From assembly GCA_016193545.1 (NCBI GenBank), contig JACPSA010000044.1, forward strand, positions 1 to 9,956: a stretch of DNA of 9,956 nucleotides, given 5' to 3'. The position numbers were made by a program, and so were the translations under genes. This DNA comes from Chloroflexota bacterium (GTDB lineage: Bacteria; Chloroflexota; Dehalococcoidia; Dehalococcoidales; UBA2162). Positions within the stretch are counted from its first letter, which is position 1. Each line of letters starts with the position of its first letter. Under the pieces are notes generated by a model, which was given only the letters and a program-made list of their open reading frames with translations, was not told the origin of the DNA and ran no database searches. Of this stretch, positions 1 to 6,274 are shown piece after piece.

Positions 1-455
1 GGGCTTCTCGGCCGGAACGGGGTGTTTTCATTTTGGGGGGGTGGGGCGTCCCCGAACATCTCGCTGCTGGAAGCCTGATAAAACTTGGCTTTAACGCCGC
101 TTCTCCTTACCGCTTCCAGGATTCTGGTAGTGCCCAGAGCAGTAATGTCGCTGGTATATTCGGGCATGTCAAAGCTTACTTTAACATGGCTCTGGGCTCC
201 CAGATGGTAAATCTCATCAGGCTGAACATTATAAACCAGATTACTCAGCTGGCTACTATCCGACAAATCCCCATAGTGAAGAAATAGCCGTGCACCTGCC
301 TGGTGAAAATCCTCATAGAGGTGGTCGATTCGTGAAGTATTGAAAGTGCTGGCCCGGCGAATAAGTCCGTGAACCTCATAACCCTTATCAAGCAGTAATT
401 CTGTCAGGTACGAACCGTCTTGCCCGGTGATGCCGGTAACAAATGCTTTCTTCAT
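1..455 (-). CDS. gmd: GDP-mannose 4,6-dehydratase, N-terminal part (cut by window edge)
   Basis: Cytoplasmic short-chain dehydrogenase-type enzyme that converts GDP-D-mannose to GDP-4-keto-6-deoxymannose, the precursor of GDP-fucose, GDP-rhamnose and related surface sugars. Translation of the minus strand starts MKKAFVTGITGQDGSYL, the canonical Gmd N-terminus with the Rossmann glycine motif (GITGQDG, residues 8-14). It continues with RRAST near residue 34 (NADP phosphate contact region in the family), HYGDLSD near 60, YHLGAQSHV near 83 and SSSEMFG near 129. The frame stays intact through a run of seven G. Only about 151 residues are present; the family is about 340-370, so the catalytic YxxxK lies off the left edge. 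A GGGGG ribosome binding site (462-466) precedes the ATG. It is transcribed away from the rest of the window and probably belongs to a separate polysaccharide locus. Confidence 0.93.
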   Translation of the reverse strand, partial: MKKAFVTGITGQDGSYLTELLLDKGYEVHGLIRRASTFNTSRIDHLYEDFHQAGARLFLHYGDLSDSSQLSNLVYNVQPDEIYHLGAQSHVKVSFDMPEYTSDITALGTTRILEAVRRSGVKAKFYQASSSEMFGDAPPPQNENTPFRPRS

Positions 456-613
456 CTTTATCCCCCGAAGATTGTTTATAGTGTCCGGTAGTAAAACCCC
501 TCCACGAGTGATACTTCCATGACAAAAGGGCGAACGGTGCGGGTGACCATGCCAGCAGTAACCGAGGCTCTCACTTTATACGTGGCATTTCTTATTTATT
601 CTGTCCTGAGAGA

Positions 614-642
614 ATTATACAGATAAGTTTAAACAAGTTCAA
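614..642 (-). promoter_or_regulatory. Candidate sigma70 promoter for gmd
   Basis: On the minus strand, TTGAAC (642-637) is followed by exactly 17 bases and a perfect TATAAT (619-614). Transcription would begin near 607 and leave a leader of about 150 bases before the gmd ATG. This is a consensus match only. Confidence 0.5.
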
Positions 643-704
643 TGTTTATCTGCTCATCAGCCGAGGCCGAGCTAAAACTGTCCATACATTTTCTATCTCA
701 TTAA

Positions 705-728
705 GCAGTCAAAGCTAAGTTTGACAGC
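705..728. promoter_or_regulatory. Dyad overlapping the -35 box, candidate operator
   Basis: GTCAAA (708-713) and TTTGAC (720-725) form a perfect inverted repeat around six bases. GC pairs on both sides (705-706, 727-728) extend it to a 24-base dyad with one A/A mismatch. It covers most of the -35 hexamer TTGACA (721-726), a classic repressor position. No regulator gene lies in the window, so the binding protein is unknown. Confidence 0.4.
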
Positions 729-750
729 TTTCTACAATTTGTTTTATTGT
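721..750 (+). promoter_or_regulatory. Candidate sigma70 promoter for the dehydratase gene
   Basis: A perfect -35 TTGACA (721-726) is followed by 18 bases and TATTGT (745-750), a 4/6 match to the -10 consensus. TATTAT at 750-755 is a better hexamer but its spacing (23) is too long. The transcript would start near 757, about 85 bases before the chosen ATG. An AGGAGG at 768-773 has no suitable start codon behind it. Confidence 0.45.
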
Positions 751-841
751 ATTATTTATCTAGCGACAGGAGGCAAATATAAGGTATATAAAGAAATGGG
801 ATTGCGGAGTTTCGGGATAAAATATTATGAAGGAGAAAACT

Positions 842-1924
842 ATGGCAGAGGCCAAGGAGATAACAACACTTGAAGAGTTTGAAGCTGAACGCGCAAAACA
901 CGTAGGTAAGGTATTACCCGCAACCGGGAGGTGGTATGAGGCTAGTTTAATGTATTTAAGGCTTTTCTCAGATGGGATAGGAGATTGGAACCCGCTGTAC
1001 CGAGAAGAGGAGTATGCCAGTAAGGGCCGCTTTGGCGGAGTTACGGCGCACCCAAGCTGGCTGAATGGCCCGTCGATTGGTGCCGGGGTCGCTTCTGGGG
1101 CTTTTGCCCCTGGGCAGGTCACCAATAAGTATTTCCCGATAAACTACTCCGGAGTTGACATAGAGTGGTTCCGCCCAATCTGGGCCGGGGACAAGATTCG
1201 TCTGGTAGAGAAGGTCGGCCCTTATGTAAGGAAAGAAAGCCAACGAATAGGCCCGTTTCTTATCTGTTCGGGGTTAACGGAGTACTGGAACCAGCGGAAC
1301 GAGCTGGTGGGTACTATGAACGCTCATGTGGCTCGCTACCTGAACATCGGTAGGGCAATCCAGTACGACAGAACACCCAAGCCGGGAGCAGAACAGGAAC
1401 CGCCTGACCCGCTGGTCTGGGAGAGAAAGAGGCGGGGCAACAAGACGCGTTACTGGGAAGATGTCAAAGAAGGTGAAGAGATACCGACCCTGAAGAAGGG
1501 GACATTTACCACAAAGGAGGTAATGTTCTGGTTCCTTGTTTGCCGAAACACCACAGGAGCTGACCGCAGTAGAAGGGAGGCGACAGAGGGGACTACCTAC
1601 TTAGCCACCGGTCACCTCGATGATAAGTATTCCGTGGAACGCCGGAATATGCCGGGCATGTTTGCCGATGGGCCACACACAATGTGCTGGTCACAGCAGA
1701 TTGCGCTTGACTGGATGGGTGATGATGGCTGGCTCAAGCAGTATAGGGGCACGGTGCGCCATCCCAATGTCGTTGGCGACATAAATACGGTGTATGGCAA
1801 GGTGGCAAAGAAATATATTGAGGGTGGTGAGCACTTGGTAGATATTGACATAGAAAATAAGAATCAGGCTGAGTTGACCACGGTACACGGCACGGCTACT
1901 GTTATCCTGCCGTCAAAAAAATAA
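842..1924 (+). CDS. FAS1-like/MaoC-type double-hotdog acyl dehydratase
   Basis: A 360-residue protein resembling the two-hotdog 'MaoC dehydratase N-terminal/FAS1-like dehydratase' group, whose members hydrate or dehydrate acyl-CoA-type substrates in the cytoplasm. The first half has LFSDGIGDWNPLYREEEYA (41-59) followed by GGVTAHPSW (65-73), matching the hydratase layout 'GDxNPxH...YA...G'. The usual His is Tyr53 here; Asp48, Asn50 and Pro51 are kept. The second half (about 203-356) runs from RYWEDVKEGEEIP through GMFADGPHT (272-280) to VHGTATVIL, a second hotdog without a DxNPxH motif. ATG 842 is preferred over an in-frame ATG at 827 because AGGAG (831-835) sits six bases before it. The gene is monocistronic between its own promoter and a stem-loop. 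Its substrate cannot be read from the sequence. Confidence 0.75.
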   Translation: MAEAKEITTLEEFEAERAKHVGKVLPATGRWYEASLMYLRLFSDGIGDWNPLYREEEYASKGRFGGVTAHPSWLNGPSIGAGVASGAFAPGQVTNKYFPINYSGVDIEWFRPIWAGDKIRLVEKVGPYVRKESQRIGPFLICSGLTEYWNQRNELVGTMNAHVARYLNIGRAIQYDRTPKPGAEQEPPDPLVWERKRRGNKTRYWEDVKEGEEIPTLKKGTFTTKEVMFWFLVCRNTTGADRSRREATEGTTYLATGHLDDKYSVERRNMPGMFADGPHTMCWSQQIALDWMGDDGWLKQYRGTVRHPNVVGDINTVYGKVAKKYIEGGEHLVDIDIENKNQAELTTVHGTATVILPSKK

Positions 1925-1926
1925 CT

Positions 1927-2000
1927 AAAAGAGACAGACGGGCTCGTCCCCAAACAATCTATAAGACAGATTGTCGCGGGTTCGAGTCCGTCTCCTTTTT
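1927..2000. terminator. Long stem-loop between convergent genes, probable bidirectional terminator with tRNA-like 3' half
   Basis: A4 (1927-1930) pairs with T4 (1996-1999). GACGGGCTCG (1937-1946) pairs with CGAGTCCGTC (1983-1992) with one G-U. CCC (1948-1950) pairs with GGG (1978-1980). ACAATCT (1954-1960) pairs perfectly with AGATTGT (1968-1974) around a 7-base loop. T5 follows on the plus strand (1996-2000) and an A-run mirrors it for the minus strand, which suits the convergent ends at 1924 and 2044. The 3' side reads GTCGCGGGTTCGAGTCC, which is like a tRNA variable region plus T-arm. The element may therefore be a decayed tRNA or tRNA-derived hairpin. Confidence 0.6.
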
Positions 2001-2043
2001 ACAGATACTGAGAAATAAGCGCCGACTAACACGTCGATGGTAT

Positions 2044-3798
2044 TCAGTGGCTCCGCTGGGTAACAACATCCACTAGAGCCAGTTGTTTCTTATCCCTGAC
2101 AATTCTGACCGCTTTCTTTAAAGCCGGCAACAGGTCATCAGGATTCTCAATCGGGCCGACTCCATAAAGACCGAAGGAGCGCGCCAGGCTGGCATAGTTT
2201 ACATTCGGGTACTCGATTCGGGTGCCGATAACCCTGTTGCCGAGCGGGCGTTTCCTGTATCTGGCCACCATCTCCTGGTGCAACTCACTATTATAATAGG
2301 AACGGTTGTTATTCATGATAACCAGCAACGGTATGTTATGGTGGGCAGCCGTCCAGAGCCCGGCCGGCGTGAACAAAAAATCACCGTCCGGCTGAAAATC
2401 GATACACAGGCGTCCCTCCGGCTGGTGCGCCAGTGCCGCTCCCAGAGAATGCCCCAAACCTCCCCCCAAACCTACTGAGCCAATATACTGATATGGCTTC
2501 TCCCAGTCCCACAGGCGACGGGTCCAGCCGTTGATATCTCCGTTGACCAGAGCCCAGTCTTCATTTTTTACCACTTCCCATACCTGTTTTACCAGCCAGG
2601 GAATAGGGATTGGACTTTTCCCCTGTTCGTCTTCGGCTATTGTCTGCCACTGTTCACGGAGTGTCTCATGCCTGGTCTTCAGACTGGCGAATCTCTTTCG
2701 TAGTTCCGTTTGTCTTTTCTTGGTCAGTAATTGTCGACAGGCCGCAGTAAGAGCCGGTAGAGCCAGCGCCGTATCGGCAGCAACTGGTATATCTGTCGCC
2801 ACCAGCTTCCCATAGGCCTGAGACCAGCTTTTAATTCCCAGATGCTGCAGAGTAAAATGCACTACCTGGCATTTTTCAGGGAGTATGTTGACACTTTGTC
2901 TCGTTTCCCACTCCGCAGTATTCAGGTATCGAGACAGATTATGCACATCCAGAGCCAGGACTACATCAGCTTCTTTGATTAGTTCCCTCTGTGCGCCGGT
3001 AAGGTCAAGTGAGTGGGTATTGGGGAAGTTAAACCGCCCGCCGGCATCGATAACAGGTAACGACAGGAGCTCGGCCAGTTCTACTAACGAGGCCACCGCC
3101 GCCGGGTTTCTGCCCACAAAATCGGCGATAACTACCGGATTTACTGCTGCCACCAGAAGCCTGGCTACCCGGTCAATAGTGGCGGCATCTACCTGAGGCG
3201 ATGACGGCTTAAGGTAGCGCTTTATCTCAGGTAAGGGCACTTTATCGGTCAGTAGCTTTTCTTGCAATCCGGCGTCCAGGCAAACATAGACCGGTCCCTG
3301 TGGGTCGGTGGTCGCTATCTGGTAGGCCCGGATAAAAGAGTCTGGGACACTGGCCAAGCTGCTCGGCTGGTCATCCCACTTTACATAATCTCGTACTACG
3401 TTGCCTTGAATCAGGGCGGTATGCATCCAATCTATCCCTGGTCGTCTCTTCTCGATATCCATCGGTCCGGTACCACCGATAACCAGTATCGGGGCGTCAT
3501 CCACCCAGGCATTATAAATGGCCATAGTGCCATGCAGTAGTCCCAGCACATTATGCAACATGGCGGCTATGGGTTTACCGGCAACTTTCCCGTATCCGTG
3601 AGCCACGGCCACTGCGATTCCTTCATGGGCACAAAGAATTATCTCCGGACCCTTGTTACCCAGGTGATTCACAATAGAGTCATGAAGACCCCGATAGCTT
3701 GACCCTGGCATGGTAGCAGCATACTTAATATCCAGAATACGCAGCATTTCTGCCATTACATCAGAGCCATATCGGGCCGGGAAATCTTTAGCACTCAT
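2044..3798 (-). CDS. Thiamine-pyrophosphate-dependent enzyme, acetolactate synthase/benzoylformate decarboxylase-like
   Basis: A 584-residue member of the three-domain TPP enzyme superfamily (acetolactate synthase, benzoylformate decarboxylase, oxalyl-CoA decarboxylase type), which decarboxylates a 2-oxo acid and releases an aldehyde or condenses it. The N-terminal pyrimidine-binding domain (about 8-180) has the activating Glu in AHEGIAVAVAHGYG (Glu59). A middle domain follows (about 205-350). The C-terminal pyrophosphate domain has GGGLGHSLGAALA (445-457) and the metal/TPP motif DFQPDGDFLF...MNNN (467-497), with Asp471 and Asn496/497 in the expected places. The first Gly of the usual GDG is Pro. 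Upstream in-frame codons allow 22 more residues, but ATG 3798 is chosen: family similarity begins there and AAAGGCGGG (3807-3815) precedes it. The gene is monocistronic and converges on the dehydratase. The substrate is not predictable. Confidence 0.85.
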   Translation of the reverse strand: MSAKDFPARYGSDVMAEMLRILDIKYAATMPGSSYRGLHDSIVNHLGNKGPEIILCAHEGIAVAVAHGYGKVAGKPIAAMLHNVLGLLHGTMAIYNAWVDDAPILVIGGTGPMDIEKRRPGIDWMHTALIQGNVVRDYVKWDDQPSSLASVPDSFIRAYQIATTDPQGPVYVCLDAGLQEKLLTDKVPLPEIKRYLKPSSPQVDAATIDRVARLLVAAVNPVVIADFVGRNPAAVASLVELAELLSLPVIDAGGRFNFPNTHSLDLTGAQRELIKEADVVLALDVHNLSRYLNTAEWETRQSVNILPEKCQVVHFTLQHLGIKSWSQAYGKLVATDIPVAADTALALPALTAACRQLLTKKRQTELRKRFASLKTRHETLREQWQTIAEDEQGKSPIPIPWLVKQVWEVVKNEDWALVNGDINGWTRRLWDWEKPYQYIGSVGLGGGLGHSLGAALAHQPEGRLCIDFQPDGDFLFTPAGLWTAAHHNIPLLVIMNNNRSYYNSELHQEMVARYRKRPLGNRVIGTRIEYPNVNYASLARSFGLYGVGPIENPDDLLPALKKAVRIVRDKKQLALVDVVTQRSH

Positions 3799-3824
3799 AC
3801 TTATAACCCGCCTTTCTATATTTA

Positions 3825-3841
3825 GTGCCTGCACCAGGCAC
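3825..3841. promoter_or_regulatory. Perfect 17-base palindrome upstream of the TPP enzyme gene
   Basis: GTGCCTG (3825-3831), CAC, then CAGGCAC (3835-3841) is a perfect 7-bp inverted repeat with a 3-base centre, 27 bases upstream of the ATG at 3798. It falls where transcription would begin from the candidate minus promoter at 3846-3875. It could be an operator or an RNA hairpin in the leader. Confidence 0.45.
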
Positions 3842-3845
3842 GAAC

Positions 3846-3875
3846 AAAGTACCGCAACTGCCACCGAAATGTCAA
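3846..3875 (-). promoter_or_regulatory. Weak candidate promoter for the TPP enzyme gene
   Basis: On the minus strand a perfect TTGACA (3875-3870) is followed by 18 bases and TACTTT (3851-3846), which matches only 3/6 of the -10 consensus. The location just before the palindrome and ribosome binding site is right, but the -10 box is poor. Confidence 0.3.
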
Positions 3876-3887
3876 ATCAGCGCTGTC

Positions 3888-4061
3888 GAGATTGTTTAAC
3901 AACCAAAAGAGAAACCTTCTTTAGGTCAGTGCGAGCGTAGCGAAGCAATCCGTCTCGAACACGGAATCATATTGTTTCGGATTGCTTCGGGCTCTCGCCT
4001 GCCAGAGAACCTGTTCGGCGAGCAGGTCGCCCTCGCAATGACAGACTTAGTAAACAATCTC
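3888..4061. repeat. Folded interspersed repeat of the GTCATTGCGAG/GAAGCAATC type
   Basis: The core (3925-4042) has ends GTCAGTGCGAG (3925-3935) and CTCGCAATGAC (4032-4042), inverted with one mismatch. Inside, CGAAGCAATCC (3941-3951) pairs perfectly with GGATTGCTTCG (3979-3989), and CTCGCC (3994-3999) pairs with GGCGAG (4017-4022) in a second hairpin that makes the right arm longer. An outer pair GAGATTGTTTA (3888-3898) and TAAACAATCTC (4051-4061) encloses the whole. From memory, sequences with 'GTCATTGCGAG' and 'GAAGCAATC' are non-coding interspersed repeats in many bacterial genomes. No clear target duplication is visible. Confidence 0.7.
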
Positions 4062-4109
4062 TGTCGTCTTGTAATGGGATGATGACCAGACTCACACTAA
4101 TTGACTTAG

Positions 4110-4124
4110 CCAGTGCCCCACTGG
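4110..4124. repeat. Short perfect inverted repeat
   Basis: CCAGTG and CACTGG surround a CCC centre. No T-run follows, so it is not an obvious terminator. It lies about 120 bases upstream of the operon promoter and could be a distal operator or chance. Confidence 0.25.
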
Positions 4125-4243
4125 TCTGACAGATATTTTGTTCCAGAAGTTTGATTATTTGTCTACCCATCACATTCAGATTGTATATTTTGCTTACATG
4201 ATATACTAATTCGCTTGGTTCGTCAGATATTCGTTATTCTGCC

Positions 4244-4272
4244 TTGACAAATATGTATTGTAGCATTATAGT
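4244..4272 (+). promoter_or_regulatory. Near-consensus sigma70 promoter for the binding-protein operon
   Basis: A perfect TTGACA (4244-4249), a 17-base spacer, and TATAGT (4267-4272, 5/6 match). The transcript would start near 4279 and give a leader of about 55 bases ending in AAGGAGGG (4321-4328) before ATG 4334. The match suggests strong basal transcription of the operon. Confidence 0.7.
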
Positions 4273-4333
4273 CTAAAGCATCAATTTTGTGTCATTTTCT
4301 TGAAAGAGCAGCTAAATTGAAAGGAGGGAGAGA

Positions 4334-6238
4334 ATGGAAAAGAAAATTGTCTGGTCATTATTGGGTTGTCTGGTGGTGTTATCTATCTTGCTGGCATCCT
4401 GTGCCCCAGCGGCGCCTGTAGCACCAACAACGCCGACGGCACCGGCAACACCAGCAATCCCAACCACACCAACAACGACAGCAGCGCCGACAACACCAGC
4501 AACATCGACAGCGACAGGGGCTGAGATGGTGAAAGTCACACTGAAGAAGTTGGACAGCACGGTCGTGGAAAAAATGATGGAGAAGCCAAAGTATGGCGGG
4601 GCCTATACCACCGTTCACTCTGAGGAGCCAACGGTCTTCGACCCGGCTTTGGCCAGCGTAAGCTCCGCACTTCACAATCAAACTAACGACCGTTTAATAG
4701 CCTATGACTGGATAAGAGGACCAACCGGCACCGGTGAGACTACCTTTAACATTACCTTAGATGTTATGACCTACCAGACAGGTTTTCTCGCCGAGAGTTG
4801 GGAGGTACCTGATGATGCCACCATCATCCTCCACCTCCGTAAAGGGGTCCGCTACGGTCTTGACCCAAACAGCGAAGCCAGCCGGCTGGTTGGCGGCAGG
4901 GAGTTGACTGCCGAGGATGTAGTATTCAGTTGGACGCGGAACTTTTCCGATATACCCAAAAATTACTGGCGCGCCAGGCAGTTACCAGCAGAATGGCCAG
5001 TATCGGTAACGGCACCGGATAAATATACGGTCATCGTCAAGTCTAATCCAGGATACATAGGCACCGTAATATCCCAGGTCATTACCTGGCATATGCTATA
5101 CCCACCTGAGCCGGTAAAGAAATACGGAGACCTGCGGGAGTGGAAATACATGGTGGGCACAGGCCCATTTATGTTGCAAGATATCGTTCCCGGCAGTAGT
5201 GTCACCTTTGTCAGGAACCCCAACTACTGGCAGAAGGACCCATTCTTCCCACAGAACCAGCTACCTTATGTTGACACCCTTAAGTATCTGTTCATAAAGG
5301 ACACTTCTACTTTAATCGCAGCAGTGCGTACCGGTAAGGTTGACAATCTTTATCAAAAAACGATGGTTAGCCCGGACGACAAGAATAGTTTACTGCGGAC
5401 TAACCCGCAGATGCAGTTTAGAAGAATAGGATTCAACGCCATGGCCCTCAAGCTTGTCATGAATAACCCGCAGTTACCCTGGTATGACATCAGAGTCAGG
5501 CGGGCGCTCAACATGGCGATAGACAGGGAGGCGATAGCCCGGGATTACTATGGAGGTGAGGCTGAGATAATGGGCGCGCCGATATCACCCAGTGAGTTTC
5601 CTAATATGTACACTCCGCTTAAGGAGCAACCAGAATCAGTTCAGGAGATGTACACCTACAACCCGGAGAAGGCCAAAAAACTGTTGGCTGAGGCCGGCTA
5701 TCCCAACGGCTTCAAGATGAAGGTGGATACCTCAACACAGTATGATGTCGACTTGCTACAGCTCGTTAAGTTCTACTTTGCCAAAATCAGCGTTAACCTG
5801 GAAATTGCTATCAAGGAAAGGGCCGTCTATACTTCGATGACCGCGGGCAGAACAGTTATGGAGGCAGGCTGGGATGCCTTCGATTCTGATGGACCCTATG
5901 CCTATCACTATTGGACACCAACGGACCCCGCTGCCTACGGTCAGATTGAACCGCCTCAACACACCGAGCACCTGAACTATCTCATGAAGGCACGTGACGA
6001 AACGATGAAGGTCTTTATGTTTGACGAAACCGCGGCCTGGCCAATCATGAAGAAGATGTTCGTCTACACTCTTGAGCAGGCCTGGCTGGTACACATGCCG
6101 TCACCCTACAAGTATGTCTTGTGGCAGCCTTGGCTCAAGGGTTATGCCGGTGAGTCCGTTACCGGACGTGGTCAATATCTTGGTGGGGCTAAGTACCTCT
6201 GGATTGACCGGGAACTAAAGAAGAAGATGGGATTTTAG
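4334..6238 (+). CDS. ABC transporter solute-binding lipoprotein, family 5 (peptide/nickel type), paralogue 1
   Basis: A 634-residue extracytoplasmic substrate-binding protein. A basic N-terminus (MEKK) and hydrophobic stretch end in lipobox LLASC, so Cys23 would be lipidated. Residues 24-62 are a Pro/Thr/Ala linker; then a charged segment GAEMVKVTLKKLD (62-74) and KPKYGG lead into the SBP_bac_5 domain. The family signature is clear: FLAESWEVPDDATIILHLRKGVRYG (151-175) with GRELTAEDVVFSWTRN (188-203). Later blocks include GTGPFM, the sugar/peptide-lobe segment LIAAVRTGKVD (327-337) and DIRVRRALNMAIDREAIARDYY. It is the first gene of an operon with a hydrolase and a second paralogue. Family ligands are di/oligopeptides, nickel, opines or sugars, so the ligand is not assignable. 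No permease or ATPase gene is nearby. Confidence 0.9.
   Translation: MEKKIVWSLLGCLVVLSILLASCAPAAPVAPTTPTAPATPAIPTTPTTTAAPTTPATSTATGAEMVKVTLKKLDSTVVEKMMEKPKYGGAYTTVHSEEPTVFDPALASVSSALHNQTNDRLIAYDWIRGPTGTGETTFNITLDVMTYQTGFLAESWEVPDDATIILHLRKGVRYGLDPNSEASRLVGGRELTAEDVVFSWTRNFSDIPKNYWRARQLPAEWPVSVTAPDKYTVIVKSNPGYIGTVISQVITWHMLYPPEPVKKYGDLREWKYMVGTGPFMLQDIVPGSSVTFVRNPNYWQKDPFFPQNQLPYVDTLKYLFIKDTSTLIAAVRTGKVDNLYQKTMVSPDDKNSLLRTNPQMQFRRIGFNAMALKLVMNNPQLPWYDIRVRRALNMAIDREAIARDYYGGEAEIMGAPISPSEFPNMYTPLKEQPESVQEMYTYNPEKAKKLLAEAGYPNGFKMKVDTSTQYDVDLLQLVKFYFAKISVNLEIAIKERAVYTSMTAGRTVMEAGWDAFDSDGPYAYHYWTPTDPAAYGQIEPPQHTEHLNYLMKARDETMKVFMFDETAAWPIMKKMFVYTLEQAWLVHMPSPYKYVLWQPWLKGYAGESVTGRGQYLGGAKYLWIDRELKKKMGF
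4411..4519 (+). repeat. Pro/Thr/Ala-coding degenerate triplet repeats (linker of binding protein 1)
   Basis: Imperfect repeats of ACA/CCA/GCA-like codons (units such as CCAACAACG and CCGACGGCACCG) encode the low-complexity linker after the lipidated Cys. A matching but shorter tract lies in the paralogue at 7134-7208. Such tracts change length easily by slippage. Confidence 0.6.
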
Positions 6239-6250
6239 GCTTGTTTAATA
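6227..6250 (+). repeat. 24-base direct repeat across the stop codon, copy 1
   Basis: The last codons of binding protein 1, its TAG stop and 12 untranslated bases are identical to 8837-8860 at the end of paralogue 2. Non-coding identity past the stop marks the end of a duplicated or recombined segment. Confidence 0.8.
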
Positions 6251-6274
6251 CCTGAATAGAAAAGGAGGTAAGCT

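Larger units (their letters stand above)
456..841. other. Divergent intergenic region between gmd and the dehydratase gene
   Basis: A stretch of 386 bases with no convincing gene. It holds a minus promoter (614-642), a plus promoter (721-750) and a dyad over the plus -35 (705-728). The gmd leader contains an inverted ATGCCA/TGGCAT pair (positions 580-585 and 548-553) and a 24-codon open frame (476-550, minus) with no visible ribosome binding site. The sequence AGATTGTTTA at 469-478 recurs in other intergenic regions of the window. Confidence 0.6.
3799..4333. other. Divergent intergenic region between TPP enzyme and binding-protein operon
   Basis: A stretch of 535 bases without a convincing gene. 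From left to right it holds the TPP gene ribosome site, palindrome 3825-3841, a weak minus promoter, an interspersed repeat (3925-4042) flanked by an 11-base inverted repeat, a perfect short inverted repeat CCAGTG-CCC-CACTGG (4110-4124), an AT-rich stretch, and the plus promoter 4244-4272. An apparent minus-strand reading frame across 3967-4173 is repeat sequence and is not called. Confidence 0.6.

Noticed and set aside
33..287. Plus-strand open frame opposite gmd
   Set aside because: It is antisense to a well-conserved GDP-mannose dehydratase frame and has no ribosome binding site.
796..873. Short plus-strand frame starting before the dehydratase ATG
   Set aside because: The AGGAGG upstream is 22 bases away, and the frame overlaps the dehydratase start out of frame.
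760..1243. Minus-strand open frames across the start of the dehydratase gene
   Set aside because: They overlap the conserved hotdog coding sequence and show no recognisable protein features.
3799..3864. 22-residue N-terminal extension of the TPP enzyme
   Set aside because: It looks like a signal peptide at first sight (VAVLCSCLVQAL), but it spans the palindrome and ribosome site, and family similarity begins at ATG 3798.
3967..4173. 68-codon minus-strand frame with a 'SLRGRPARRTGSLAGES' tail
   Set aside because: It is a translation of the interspersed repeat, which commonly yields such false proteins.
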